64,000 nucleotides of DNA from Lates calcarifer (GCF_001640805.2 NC_066848.1:22426159-22490158); one strand, 5' to 3'. Positions 32,862 through 44,401 are shown, numbered from the stretch's first letter. Notes: generated by a model not told the origin, from the sequence alone. Numbers and translations: made by a program.

Positions 32862-33980
32862 CTATGATGTTGAGGTCACAGCCTCAAGTAAAGTCTGGTC
32901 ATGTGCTGGCAACTCACAAGTCATGTATTTGTTGATAAATTGTGTGACTACTTCTGCTGTGTTCTTGTAGCTGATGGAGGCATTCTCATTCCAAAAGAGG
33001 CAGTGGACATGTGGTGAGCCGCGCTGCTGGAATTCCATGCGGTAGAAGTAATCTTGGATCTTGCCGATGGGATGAGCTGGAGACACGAGGACCTCCTTCA
33101 AGAAGACATGCCAGCGACAGTCAAACATGCAAGTGGCAGTGACTGGATCACGGCACAGAAGCTTGCATCTCTGTGCCCAGTCTAAGTCATCAGCAGTTTG
33201 TCTGTGGCCTTCCTGCTTCAAGATAGAGAAGATTTGACCATCTCATGTCTGCTGAGGAGAAAGAACAGAACCAGGTGGGGATACCAAGCTGGAGGATACA
33301 GGCTATAGGTCACGCTGTGCCACCTCCCAGAAAGCTGGGGTGCCACAAATTGGTTTAAGAAAACAGTATCCTTCATTGAATTCAAGCATTTTCTTGAATG
33401 ACTCCTCAGTTCTAAACATGTCACTGCAGAGAGGCTGTGAAGCAGATTGTGTGTGGCCTTTGCGTAGGGCTATAGACACACTGGATAGCACCTGTTCAAC
33501 CTCACACATATACTGCACAAAGAAGAAGTACTCCATGTTACTAAAAAAACTGCCATCTCCATGCGTAATCCTGTTGTTAAAGTATTGCAACAGGGTGATG
33601 CGCTGTGGTCTGCTGTCATGGTACGTAGGGCTGCCTTGTGGGAAAAGAACGGGAAAGCACTTAGCCTCATTACTTTGATCAGTCAGGAGTTTAACCAGGG
33701 AGTTACCTTTAGCAGGAGCGATGTTCAAGATGTGATCAAAGTACTGGTCAAGAGCCTCTTGCCCAATACCAACCAGCATGAGACAGGTGTCTTGATATGT
33801 GTGTGTTGATCATGCAGGAGCTCTTCCTGGGTAAGTACAACAACTGGTGTACTACAAGAGTCACAAGCCTGTGGTGGTTGCTCACTAGCAGAATCAGGAC
33901 AGAACTTATTCACCCATGTGTCATTAAAGTTCACATCTTGGTAATGTGTGTTGCTTGCTTTGAGATATTGCAAGGTTATT
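32862..33980 (-). pseudogene. Helitron Rep (HUH nuclease) domain, frameshifted
   Basis: The N-terminal Helitron-like domain is recognisable in pieces. They are CDSCSTPVVVLTQEELLHDQ, an EAKCFPVLFPQGSP block, QRITLLQYFNNRITHGDG, and [24 protein letters not shown] filler. The core nuclease motif FQQRGSPHVHCLFW lies near 33000, where His-x-His is the metal-binding HUH motif, followed by VTQFINKYMTCELP. At least three frame changes (near 33740, 33320 and 33220) separate them. The enzyme would nick and religate DNA during rolling-circle transposition. It is dead here. Confidence 0.85.
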
Positions 33981-34020
33981 GTTGTCTGTAAGTGGCAGCA
34001 AGTAAACCACTCGTCAACTT

Positions 34021-35340
34021 CAGCGCAGGATTCCGTGTAAAGTTATTTGAGTCCAACTCTTTCCTTTTTGGTAGAGGTCTCCCTCTAGCCACCTTTATAG
34101 CTAAAGATTACTTCCACCATAGTGCCGTAACATAGCAGTATGAAACCCGCTTTCATGTGTGTGCACCAAAGGTTAAAGATACTACATATCTGCAGCTACT
34201 TCGGTAACCAACGCAAAATGAAACTGTAGAATGTTGTACAAAATAAGGCAAATGTACATACCAATGGTCAGTCAAAGGTGCACACCACCACATCTACATA
34301 AAAATAAATAAATGGAAGCACAAGTGCAAATTGTAGACATTGTATAGAACTGTACTTAACCATTAGTTTTTCATTGACTTGTTTCAATTTATGATTGCAA
34401 AGACTTTGTTCCTCCAAGCCACATAACCCGCATGCTTTGTCTGTGTATGGTATCATATTTTTACGGTCTATGGCACACGCACATGTCCCACATACACACT
34501 ATGTTAGGTACCAACTCTCTTGATGAAACCAATTTATGGACACAAACCTACCATTTTCATTACTTGTTCATGTTACAATACACACACAATCTTTGCCACG
34601 ATTCTATTTGTCACACACACACACTTTTATTGTTGAATCATTTCTGATCATTCTTCTGATTCTTTGTATAACGCAATTTTCCATAACACCCCAACATTTA
34701 AATCAGTAAGTGCTGTAACAGTTCACGCACTGGTTTCCCTAGAGTTACTTTCCTCTCAACTTAATCTGCATTCAACTTTATTTCGAAAAGTTCATTTTGT
34801 GGTTGTTTGCACTACACTGGCCTTTCTCTGCTATATCTTTTCTAAACAATTGTCACTTGTATAAAAATATGCAAATGCCTGCCTTTGACCACCACCACCC
34901 ACACATTCCATTCATTCATATTTTAATGCCGACAAGACAGTGTACAACAACTGGGAATCACTGTATTCCCTCTACACAGGTGACAGCCCCCACCCCCCTG
35001 TTGCTTGCTATCTGATGGCGCAAACACATTATTTAGCATATGAAATTGCCCTACTTGCTCTCTCACAAAAGCACAGCTCGTAACAAAGTGTGCCACTTCT
35101 ATATTTTCTCATATTTGTCCTCCTTATTTGTGGCTTATTTTCTCATGTGCACAAAGCTTCCAATTTATTATGCCATGATTTGGCAAACTTCCAGAACCTC
35201 GCGTCAGAGCTAGAGGCGCAAGGCAAGGCGTGTGTGCAACTTGACAGTGCATGCTACACAGAGCAGATTGTCAAACTCTGACAGACAGTTCTCAAACATT
35301 TCAAGACTTTGTTTTACTGACTTTGTTTTACTCGGGGAAC
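34021..35340. repeat. G-poor block, left copy of a duplicated module
   Basis: The stretch is poor in G and rich in A, C and T on the plus strand. Blocks shared with 41.39-41.72 kb include CACGCACTGGTTTCCCTAG (34724), CTCTCAACTTAATCTGCATT (34754) and TATTTTCTCATATTTGTCCTC (35101). No coding content is recognised. Confidence 0.6.
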
Positions 35341-36040
35341 AAAACAGATTTTGGGTCCATGGCTAGGAAACTCCCCAGATCTTAATCCCATTGAGAACTT
35401 GTGGCCAATCCTCAAGAGGCGGGTGGACAAACAAAAACCCACAAATTCTGATGTGACGACTCCTCCACCTGGACACTAGGTGTCCCTGTTGTTTTCCTTC
35501 TACTTCTTTCTTGCTACAGGTGTAGGGTGGAGGGTCATCAGCTGATTGAGCCACACCTGGGCCTAGTGTGTGCTCCGTCTTATATTAACCCTCAGTCTGG
35601 AGTCCGATAGGGGGCTGGGAGCTTGGAGGATGGTTCCTGGTCCCGGCCAACCGTGGTGGCAGCAGCTGCTGTTTTCTTTTTGTTAGTTTGGTTGTTCATG
35701 TGTTTGGCTATTCTCTCTTTTTTTTTTGTAAAATAAATTGCTGGTTTTTAATCTGCCAACTCGTGCCGTCTCCCTCTCTTGTCACAGTTGTTGAGCCGGG
35801 CTGTGACACTGACAAACTCCAAGCATTGATTATGCAAGAATGGACTGCCATCAGTCAGGATTTGGTCCAGAAGTTGATTGACAGCATGCCAGGGAGAATT
35901 GCAAAGGTCTTGAAAAAGAAGGGTCAACACTGCAAATATTGACTTGTTGCGTGAACTCAGTGTAATTGTCAATAAAAGCTTTTGATACATATGAAATGCT
36001 TGTAATTATATTTTATATTACAAGCATTTTATAAGTAGCT
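35341..36040 (+). pseudogene. Tc1-like transposase C-terminal fragment, interrupted by a solo LTR
   Basis: The motif [18 protein letters not shown] at about 35360-35412 contains the third catalytic position of a DD34E transposase. The reading runs to 35447, is broken by a 357-bp LTR, and resumes after the target duplication as KLQALIMQEWTAISQDLVQ. It ends at KKKGQHCKY and a stop near 35941. An AATAAA and the likely 3' terminal repeat follow. The 5' two thirds are absent. Removing the LTR and one TSD copy restores the reading across the junction, so the LTR landed when the frame was still open. Confidence 0.85.
35448..35812 (+). mobile_element. Solo LTR (357 bp) with 4-bp target duplication
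   Basis: The LTR runs from TGTGACGACTCC (35452) to GGGCTGTGACA (35808), with TG...CA ends. It is flanked by CTGA at 35448-35451 and CTGA at 35809-35812, a perfect 4-bp target-site duplication. It contains a TATATTAA-like promoter element near 35582 and an AATAAA near 35731. With no internal genes, it is a solo LTR left by recombination between two LTRs. The 4-bp duplication fits some Gypsy or ERV lineages, but the family is not identified. Confidence 0.85.
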
Positions 36041-36069
36041 CGCATGCTGAAAAAGTGTGTGCACCCCTG

Positions 36070-36289
36070 AGATAGATACTTCATTAACCCACATGGGAAA
36101 TTGTCATTCATAATTCCCCTACACCTACAACTCACTTGACTCTGCTGACCCAATGGAATGATGGCTTATCATGACAACCATCATTCATACCAGTGTACAG
36201 TAACTCACCTGTGTGTCTCACAGCAACACTGCGAATTATGTAGTGTTTTCCACATACTGCATTTACTTACTGCAAACACTAACAACATG
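36070..36289 (+). repeat. Duplicated module, copy 1
   Basis: This ~215-bp stretch (TACTTCATTAACCCACATGG ... TGCAAACACTAACAAC) recurs at 41.78-41.99 kb with roughly 85% identity by eye. The two copies flank the BEL element and the SGNH-like ORF. Confidence 0.8.
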
Positions 36290-36291
36290 TG

Positions 36292-36787
36292 TGTTTAAAA
36301 GGCCGCCTGTCCCTTTAAGATGGCGGAGCCTGATCGGCCAGCAGAGCAAGCGGCGGGTTGTATGAGAAGAGAGAAGACGCAAGCTATCAAACAGCACAGA
36401 GAGTTACAAGTTCACCAAAGTTTAATTAATTACTCCAGATATGTCAGTTAAGCCATAGTTTGTAACATTGGGATTTGTGAGATTGACCTAATTTCAGATG
36501 TGTGCTTTAGCCTGATGGACAGTAACAGAATAGTATACATCTAAGCACAGAGTAGTTTGTAATATACTTGTATGTTGACCCTGAAACAGCAGTACATGCT
36601 CAGGGTATTTGGGTTCATTGAGGTTTATATAAAGGGAGTATATGATAGATATTGATAGTATCACTTGTGTATCTAAATTTATTTGCATTTGCTTTGTTTA
36701 TGCTACAGAAACCACAAGTCTCAATACCACTGTGTATCGCCTCCTAATTATGTCCTGAACATAAATAAAGAACTCTGTCTTGCAACA
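36292..36787 (+). mobile_element. 5' LTR of BEL/Pao element (probable)
   Basis: The stretch starts TGTTTAAAAGGCCGCC and ends TTGCAACA, with AATAAA at 36764-36769 close to the 3' end, and directly precedes a BEL/Pao gag. A TGGTGATTGGAACCCC stretch follows just downstream and could be the primer-binding site. There is no 3' LTR to compare with, so the limits are provisional. Confidence 0.55.
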
Positions 36788-36903
36788 AAGACTGGTGATT
36801 GGAACCCCTCCTGTACTGCACTGGAGTTCTGACTGGACTCTCCGCAGTGATTTGAACAATCCTACCAGCATTATAGCTCACTAGCTTTCAATGGTCCTTC
36901 AAG

Positions 36904-38404
36904 ATGCAACACCCCCAGCCAGATGAAACGGTCACCCAACCCAAAAGACAGGGAACAATTCCCTCCCACCTGTTGGACTATGATCTAAGCGGGCCAGGGT
37001 CTCAGAGGCAGTTCAATACACCAATTCCCCAGAACAGACAAGAAGCTGAGCAGGAGTCACTAGGGGCAGAGGTGCCCTCCAGGGCCACAACGCCGATTAG
37101 CCAAGACAGTGCACCAGACCAGGGTGTACTGTTAGAAAAGGGAGGACTCATGTTCAATACATGAAGGGTGACAGTGAGGATCTGTGCCACAAAAAGAAAT
37201 CACTTGCCAGATGTGTCCAACAGGTGGCAGCAGATCAACTCAGAGAATGTAGCTCTGAAGCACCAGATCAACTAGCTACCTGAACTTGTTGCTGCACTGA
37301 AGGAGATGAGTCAACAGAACAATGAGCTACGGCAACAGTTCCAGAGACTGGTGACAGAGATAAGAGTCCCAACCAGACCACCACAGCCACTTTCACGTTC
37401 CTGCCTGCCATCAAGCACAGGTGATTGTGAGCAGGACAGATATTATCCACCATCAGCTTGGATGCATGATACAGTGCATCATTCTGACCGCAGAGAAGCG
37501 TACCAGCTCCCTACTGACCTTGGTGACAAACTAGCAGAGGGTTTCTCCCATCTTAGAATGTCATTCAAGGTGGAAGAAGACCCCTATCACACACCATACT
37601 CTTATGCCCTTCCTCAAACAAGCTTCCCCCGTGCAGACCAGTATGGCCAGAGAACGCAACAACGGCTATTCTCTGCACCCTGTGAGCCACGGTATGGGTA
37701 TACAGAGTGAACACAGAGAGAGGATATCCCCCTCATTGACCCAATTATGCAGACCAGCCATCCACCTGAGAGCTTACATACAGAGGGCCTCAAGGATGGA
37801 GACTGAACTGGAGAACCTCCTCCCAGATGATGCCACAGAGTGATTTAAGTTCCAGATCCTCACAGATCACCTCAAATGTGAGGAAGCTTCACTCGTGGCA
37901 GATTCCTATAGCAACTCCTCGTAGCCTTACGATGTTGGCCCTCACCAAAATGTATGGGCAGCCTCACAAGCTGGCTGTGCAATGCATTGGAGAGCTGATG
38001 GATGGCCAAAACAGGAGACCATGTGGAGCTGCACAGAGAAGACTGCAGGAACAAAGACTCCTCCAGCCCTGCCCAAGTCAGAGCTTCCGGGTAGCAATCA
38101 CAGTAAGATGGAAGAAGGGAGAGCCTACTGTCCATACTGTGACAACGACAAACACTTTCTGAACAACTGTGTCAATTTCAAGCAGCTACACAGAGATCAA
38201 AAGGTGTCTTGGATCAAAGGCAACAACAAATGTTGGCGTTGCAGTCGTGGCCATCAGGCAGCTAAGTACACATTAAAGGCCCCCTGCAAGATATGCAACC
38301 GAAGGCATCTCCCTGTGTTGCATGAGGTGAACGAGAGAACAGAGAATAAAACACAAATGCCAGCAACAACCACAACAGAGAACTCTCGTGAACACAGCCA
38401 GTAA
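36904..38404 (+). pseudogene. BEL/Pao retrotransposon gag, degenerate
   Basis: The ATG at 36904 opens a 86-codon frame rich in Gln and Pro. After stops and frame shifts the reading continues through a coiled-coil-like stretch (AALKEMSQQNNELRQQFQRL) and a Pao gag core (LENLLPDDATE, then FQILTDHLKCEEASLVADSY) near 37810-37910. There is an apparent internal deletion near 37.95 kb. It ends in two zinc knuckles: CPYCDNDKHFLNNC, complete, and CWRCSRGHQAAKY, with the last Cys replaced by Tyr. Gag would coat and package the element RNA. Multiple stops make it inactive. Confidence 0.75.
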
Positions 38405-40560
38405 AGTCCTGTATGTCGACTGCCCAGCATATAACTAAAGTGCTCCTGAAGATCAGCAAGGTTATCATAAGGAATGGTAGCAAGTCGTTGGAGGCGTATG
38501 ATGTCCTAGATGACGGATCAGAGAGGACCATCCTTCTCCATTCTGCAGCAAATTAGTTAGGCCTTAAGGGCAAACCAGAGAAGCTGGCCCTCCGCACAGT
38601 CAGACAGGAGCTACAGGTGCTTCACGGGGCGGCTGTATCTTACACCATGTCCCCTGCTGCAGAGCCCAATAAGAAGGATAAGATCCAGAGTGCATTCTCC
38701 GCCAAGCAGCTGGGGCTGGCAGAACACACCCATTCTGTCAGTACGCTGCAGCATTAGTATAAGCATCTAGCTAAGTTGCCTCTCCAGTGATTGAACAGAT
38801 TTCACCCTATGCTGCTGATAGGCTGACTGTACACACATCATCACACCCATAGAGTCTGTTCAACTGGGCCCACCTGGTGGGCTAGCCGCAGTGAGAACAC
38901 TTCTGGGATGGACTTAGCAAGGCCCAGCTCAAGACATTAAGCTCACCCCTGATGTATCACAGTGCCTTTTCACATCTGCATCATCCCAAACAGACCTATT
39001 CTCATGCGTGGAGAAATTGTGGCAGATGGATGTGCTTCTGTACCGAAGTGAGAAGTTGGCTGTGAGATCACGTCAAGACCAGGAGGCAGTGAGCCTCCTT
39101 CAGGAACAAACAGTGAGAGTGAATGTTGATGGCACTGAGCAATATGCTGCACCCCTCCTTTGGGTAAATAACATGCCTCACCTACATGGCTACAGTAAAT
39201 AGATTGTTGCTTTTAAGTGAGTTGTGTATGGAAAAGTTCATATGTACCGTGTTGTGTTTAAATACAACAACAGAACAAGCTGCTGCTTACCAAACCAAGA
39301 TTAACAAGTTGGAAGAGGCAGGCTATGTTGTAAAGTTGGAGCCACATCTGGTGGAGGAGACTGAGGAGGCTTGGTATATACCACACCATTTAGTCCTTCA
39401 GTTGGTGTATAACTGAAATGGTGTATGGAACCGCCTCTGAGACCCTGGCCCGCTTAGATCAAGAACTGGTTGGTGCATAACTGCTTGCCTGAGGCAACTT
39501 ATGTTGTGGCTCAGCCACGGTCGGCCAGATGCTCAGGAGTTAGCCCTCGGTCTGTACTGGCACTGTGAGTCAGATACTCTCACCTACAAGCACCAGACAG
39601 TTGATTGTTCTGTAGCCACAATGAGGAACATATATAAGGTTTTAGCCAGCCAAAATGATCTCCTTGGCTACATACTGCCATATACAACTAGAGCAAAGAT
39701 CCTTGTATAGCATTTGTGGGACAAGAAAAGAGAGTGGGATGACCCACAGCTACCAGAGGAGCTGCTGCGTTCATGGCGTTCACGGGAGGCTGAACTTGAA
39801 CACCTGCCAAAAGTAACACTGCCTCTATCCCCAGAATGGATCACCCTAGTAGTACAAGAGACATCCATGTGTTCTGGGATGCCTCAGAGCAAGCATATGG
39901 ATCTGTGGCCTATCTCAGAACTGATGATCTGGAGGGCAAGGGAGCAAGGTTGAGGTCTCCTTTCAGGCCGAACGGTCCCGCGTTGCACCCAAGAAGCAGC
40001 AATCCATCCCACGCCTGGAGCTGTGTGCGACCCTTACTGGCACACAGCTCTTTAAGGTCATACCCACAGAGTTGACCTCCCCTATCCGTAGCTGCACATT
40101 ATGGTCAGTATGGTCTGTCAGATTCATGTCACTACAAAGTTTTTGTAGGCACTTGAGTGGTGGAGATTAAAGAGCTGACAGAATCTGCAACATGGCAATA
40201 CATGCCATGGGAGACAATCCAGCTGACGACATCACAGGAGGACTCCCACTTAAGGTAATGTGTGATGGCAACAGGTGGACTAATGGTTCAACATTCCTGA
40301 AACTACCACCGGATGAATGGCCTGAGCAGCCGTGTTTGCTCTATAACGAGCCCGAGAATGAGATGAAATGACCTACAGTTGCTGTTCTGACAACCTCAGT
40401 ATCACTCTTGCCAGATCCACAGCAACACCAGACTCTGCGCGACTTCTTGGGGACCACAGCCCACCAGCTTCATGGGGCAGCGACCTCCTGAAACGCCCCA
40501 GACAGCTGATGTATATGTGCTGCAGAACTGGAAGCCCTGAGACAGACTCAATGTGCCGCG
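38405..40560 (+). pseudogene. BEL/Pao pol remnants: protease, reverse transcriptase/RNase H region
   Basis: An aspartic protease signature (AYDVLDDGSERTILL) near 38495-38540 is followed by scattered pol remnants. These include YTTRAKILVQHLWDKKREWD-type sequence near 39690-39740. RNase H-like blocks STRDIHVFWDASEQAYGSVA near 39850-39910 and APKKQQSIPRLELCATLTG near 39990-40050 also appear, with NPADDITGGLPL-type sequence near 40215-40250. These match Pao-family pol. The YxDD reverse transcriptase core and the integrase are not recognisable, and the sequence leaves the BEL pattern at about 40560. Stops and frame changes are frequent. A truncated, inactive copy. Confidence 0.7.
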
Positions 40561-41053
40561 GCCTGCAAGACAACATTGCCAATGTCTCCACCTTCGTTCA
40601 TCCTGGCACATTCCTCTCCAGGACCCTGACCCAACATATGTATCACTTCAACCATGTGACAGCTAGACTCTAGTTGTGATCAACATCGGCACTAATGACG
40701 TCACCTGTGGGCTGCCTCCTAGACTCTATGCAGAGCAAATGTGTGCATTAATCGCATGCATTCGGTGTGGTCGCACAGAGAAAGTCTACATTGCTGTCTG
40801 TGCGGTTTTGCCACAACCTGTGGATGACAAATACACCAAGAAAGTTGTCAAACAGTTCAACACTATGATAAAGAACAGTGTAAAAGACATTCCTAACGCT
40901 GTGTACTTGCACACAAATGCCTTGTTTCTGTATGAAGGCAAAGTACTTGAGCATTTCTTCCACAGAGATGGCCTACATCTCACTATCGCTGGTAAACAAA
41001 AACTATTTGCCTACTTTAAGAAGTTTCTGTGGCATTTCTGTTGCCACAAGTAG
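40561..41053 (+). pseudogene. SGNH/GDSL-hydrolase-like ORF
   Basis: The stretch NIANVSTFVHPGTFLSRTL is followed by a stop. Then VVINIGTNDVTCGLPP contains the GTND block III motif (oxyanion-hole Asn). At the end DGLHLTIAGKQKLFAYFKKF has the block V DxxH motif (catalytic Asp and His) before a stop at 41053. The block I Gly-Asp-Ser motif and block II are not visible. The 3' two thirds after 40667 are open. SGNH domains occur in some transposon proteins, such as CR1 LINE ORF1 and others. The parent element here is unknown. It directly abuts truncated BEL sequence and is followed by the G-poor module. Confidence 0.6.
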
Positions 41054-42831
41054 CTACTCATCAGCAAATATCAAAACACACAAGTTATGTACATCGTATG
41101 TACATACACTGTGCTGACAGAAAACCTACCACCTCCAGTAATTACACACGCTAGAGTAAACACACACACTTTGCCACAACACTATCTGTTACATACTTAA
41201 CACCAATGTTACCCCCTAATTTTTCATGTGTCTGAGCATACACACAAACTCCCTGAGAATTCCTTGGACCGCTGTGAGCAACATCAGACGTGCACACTGT
41301 CGCACACTGTAATTTTATGCGCTACATAGTTTTGCTGTGCACGGAGAAAGCGGGAGCAGTGCGTGATTGTGCAGGTGCGCAGTTTAGAGGGAACATTGCT
41401 TAACACCCTAATTTACTTTTATTATAATATTCTTTCTGACGACTACTTCTCATTCTTTGTATACTTCAAAACCAAAACAACTCAATACACAACCTTGTTA
41501 AACACATTAGGTTCACTAGATATTTCAATAAAAATTGTAACAGGTCATGCACTGGTTTCCCTAAAGATACTGTCAAACCACTCATTCACTATTATGACCT
41601 CTTCCTAAAGCACATACTGGCTTTCCTCTCAACTTAATCTGCATTCAACCGTGCCGCTTATATATTTTCTCATATTTGTCTTCCTTATTTGTGGTTTATT
41701 TTCGCATGCCCACAAAAATATTGGGATATTTGGTTTAAATACAGAAACAGCAGGACAATAGAATAGATTAGATTAGATTGATACTTCATTAACCTGCACG
41801 GGAAATTCTTATTCACAATTCCCTAACACATACAGCTCCCAGGACGCTGCTGTTCCAATGGAATGATGGCTCATCATGACAACCTTCGTTCATACCAGTG
41901 AACAGTAGCTTACCTGTGTGTCTCACATCAACACTGCCAATTATGTTGCGTTTTATACATACTGCGTTTACTTGCTGCAAACACTAACAACAGCCTTGTT
42001 GTACGTCTGTGGCCATTTGCATCATATTGTGCAGTTGTACACATCAGTACTTAAATACCAATATTGTTCCTACAACTGCTTAAATAAAAATAAATAAATA
42101 TTCCAACGACCTGATAAGAAAGTGTACTTTCCTTTATGTTGGAGCCTGCTAATACTTTTACTCCAATCATACCATTTACTGTAACCGATCTCATTTCTTT
42201 GTGTATTTACGTTTCTCTGCCTCTACAGATTATTTAGACTACTTTTGTATTTCTGTTATTTACTCTTTCATTACTGTCTGTTATTACCAACTGCTGCTGT
42301 CTCTGTACAATTACATACATTTATCTATTCTACCTATCAATATGTCTATGTCTCTCTCTCTGTCTATACATCTTTTTATGTCTATCCATCTATTTATGTA
42401 TGTATGTACCATTATGGTATTTGACAACTAACCCTCATTGAAAAAATTGTGCAGGAAAACAAAAGAACATCCTACAAAAATGGTCGGGCTCAATATGACA
42501 TGTTTATACTTTATTACTTTACACAGATCCTGCTATTTCAATGTATTACATGTTATGTATGCACACACATGCTTTGTCTTCACCTGCATGTCACTTACAT
42601 ATCCCTTCATAAACTATGTTGCTCCGAAGAGTGCACAAATGTAGATATCACAACGTAACTATCACTGCCTTGATCACACTTACCCATTAACATTACAAAA
42701 CCTCCTCTCAACTAGAGCCACCAGCTGCAGACGTCTGGCCCGTACCTATTTCCCACCACACATCCGTCCTCTCAATAAACAATGTATAACGTGTTGACCA
42801 CACGCCTTGGGTGGCGTGTGTGTGTGTGTGT
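41054..42831. repeat. G-poor block, right copy of duplicated modules
   Basis: Contains the second copies of two modules also present at 34.7-35.15 kb (41.39-41.72 kb here) and 36.07-36.29 kb (41.78-41.99 kb here). The remainder is low in G with TCTATC-rich simple sequence near 42320-42410. The short open frames have no recognisable domain. Confidence 0.6.
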
Positions 42832-42832
42832 G
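42814..42832. repeat. (GT)n microsatellite
   Basis: About nine GT dinucleotides immediately before a tail-repeat copy. Confidence 0.9.
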
Positions 42833-42936
42833 TCAATTCAATTCAATTTATTTATATAGCGCCATATCACAACAAAAGTCATCTCAAGGCACTTTTCATA
42901 TAAAGCAGATCTAGACCATACTCTTTAAAATAGGTA
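42833..42936 (+). repeat. Teleost tail repeat (ATTTATATAGCGCC), 5' part
   Basis: TCAATTCAATTCAATTTATT followed by TATATAGCGCCATATCAC and CAAGGCACTTTTCATATAAA is a very common teleost retroelement tail. The match with the copy at 63.81 kb runs to TTTAAAATAGGTA, where the Tc1 element begins. Confidence 0.8.
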
Positions 42937-44118
42937 CAGTGGGGCAAAAAAAAGTATTTAGTCAGCCACGAATTGTGCAAGTTCTCCCACTTAAAAAGAT
43001 GAGAGAGGCCTGTAATTTTCATCATAGGTACACTTCAACTATGAGAGACAGAATGGGGGGAAAGAATCCAGGAAATCACATTGTAGGATTTTTAATTAAT
43101 TAATTGGTAAATTCCTCGGTAAAATAAGTATTTTGGTCACTTACAAACAAGCAAGATTTCTGGCTCTCACAGACCTGTAACTTCTTCTTTAAGAGGCTCC
43201 TCTGTCCTCCACTTGTTACCTGTATTAATGGCACCTGTTTGAACTCGTTATCAGTATAAAAGACACCTGTCCACAACCTCAAACAGACTCCAAACTCCAC
43301 TATGGCCAAGACCAAGGAGCTGTCAAAGGACACCAGAAACAAAATTGTAGACCTGCACCAGGCTGGGAAGACTGAATCTGCAATAGGTAAGCAGCTTGGT
43401 GTGAAGAAATCAACTGTGGGAGCAATTATTAGAAAATGGAAGACATACAAGACCACTGATAATCTCCCTCGATCTGAGGCTCCACGCAAGACCTCACCCC
43501 GTGGGGTCAAAATGATCATGAGAATGGTGAGCAAAAATCCCAGAACCACACGGGGGGGCTAGTGAATGATCTGCAGAGAGCTGGGACCAAAGTAACAAAG
43601 GCTACCATCAGTAACACCCTATGCCGCCAGGGACTCAAATCCTGCAGTGCCAGACGTGTCCCCCTGCTTAAGCCAGTACATGTTCAGGCCCGTCTGAAGT
43701 TTGCTAGAGAGCATTTGGAGGATTGGGAGAATGTCATATGGTCAGATGAAACCAAAATAGAACTTTTTGGTAAAAACTCAACTTGTCGTGTTTAGACGAG
43801 AAAGAAAGCTGTGTTGCATCCAAAGAACACTGATATCTACTGTGAAGCATGGGGGTGGAAACATCATGCTTTGGGGCTGGGACCAGGACGACTGATCTGT
43901 GTAAAGGAAAGAATGAATGGGGCCATGAGATTTTGAGTGAAAACCTCCTTCCATCAGCAAGGGCATTGAAGATGAAGCGTAGCTGGGTCTTTCAGCATGA
44001 CAATGATCCCAAAGACACCGCCCGGGCAACAAAGAAGTGGCTTCGTAAGAAGCATTTCAAGGTCCTGGAGTGGCCTAGCCAGTCTCCCGATCTCAACCCC
44101 ATAGAAAATCTTTGGAGT
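42937..44118 (+). mobile_element. Tc1-like transposon, 3'-truncated
   Basis: It starts at a TA dinucleotide (42935-42936) with CAGTGGGGCAAAAAAAAGTA and a long 5' terminal region, continuing to the transposase gene at 43302. It inserted into the TA of the tail-repeat sequence, as comparison with the intact copy at 63.9 kb shows. The element ends abruptly after the IENLWS coding block at about 44118. The last part of the transposase and the 3' inverted repeat are lost. Confidence 0.9.
43302..44118 (+). pseudogene. Tc1-like transposase (DD34E), frameshifted and truncated
   Basis: The ATG at 43302 starts [21 protein letters not shown] helix-turn-helix ([17 protein letters not shown]) and a degenerate basic hinge follow. 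A stop at 43560-43562 precedes the second HTH part. The first catalytic Asp is in VIWSDETKIELFG near 43740-43775. The second is in [19 protein letters not shown] near 43990-44040, and the Glu is in [11 protein letters not shown] near 44085-44115. Small deletions shift the frame near 43790 and 43875. All three catalytic motifs are still readable, but the protein is broken and its C-terminus is missing. Confidence 0.9.
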
Positions 44119-44149
44119 TGATCAGTTACTTTCTAGCGTTTGTAGCTTT

Positions 44150-44401
44150 GTTTCCTGCGAAAGTATTAACAATTGTTTGTTGTCCTGTGCCTCAGCTTTG
44201 CCTGTACCAGTGCTGCCATCCACCCCTGCCTCTGGACTCTACCCAGTTAACGGTCTCCCGGCTGGCCTCCACGCTCTCCCCGGTACCTCAGCCCAGCACC
44301 CAGCCAACCCAGATTTGCCCCCTTCGTCACCCAGCCCAGTTCTAATCCCCCCATCCAACTCCCTTACTCCATCTGTGCCCGTGTCCCGAGTCTGGTTTTA
44401 G
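44150..44401 (+). other. Proline/serine-rich open stretch with acceptor-like start
   Basis: GTTGTCCTGTGCCTCAG near 44178-44195 looks like a splice acceptor. The following frame, open to 44401, reads LPVPVLPSTPASGLYPVNG and continues Pro/Ser-rich. The GC content is higher than in the G-poor DNA around it. It could be an exon of an unknown gene or transposon protein, or a chance pyrimidine-rich stretch. No family is recognised. Confidence 0.35.

Larger units (their letters stand above)
30381..34020 (-). mobile_element. Degenerate Helitron (fish type with endonuclease domain)
   Basis: A rolling-circle transposon on the minus strand: HUH Rep domain (32.86-33.98 kb), linker region, PIF1-type helicase (30.96-32.16 kb) and an apurinic-like endonuclease start (30.38-30.73 kb). 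The order Rep-helicase-endonuclease is that of fish Helitrons. About 3.6 kb remains, against several thousand codons in intact elements. It is truncated at the 3' side within the endonuclease and probably at the 5' side. I could not identify the terminal TC, CTRR or 3' hairpin. Confidence 0.85.
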
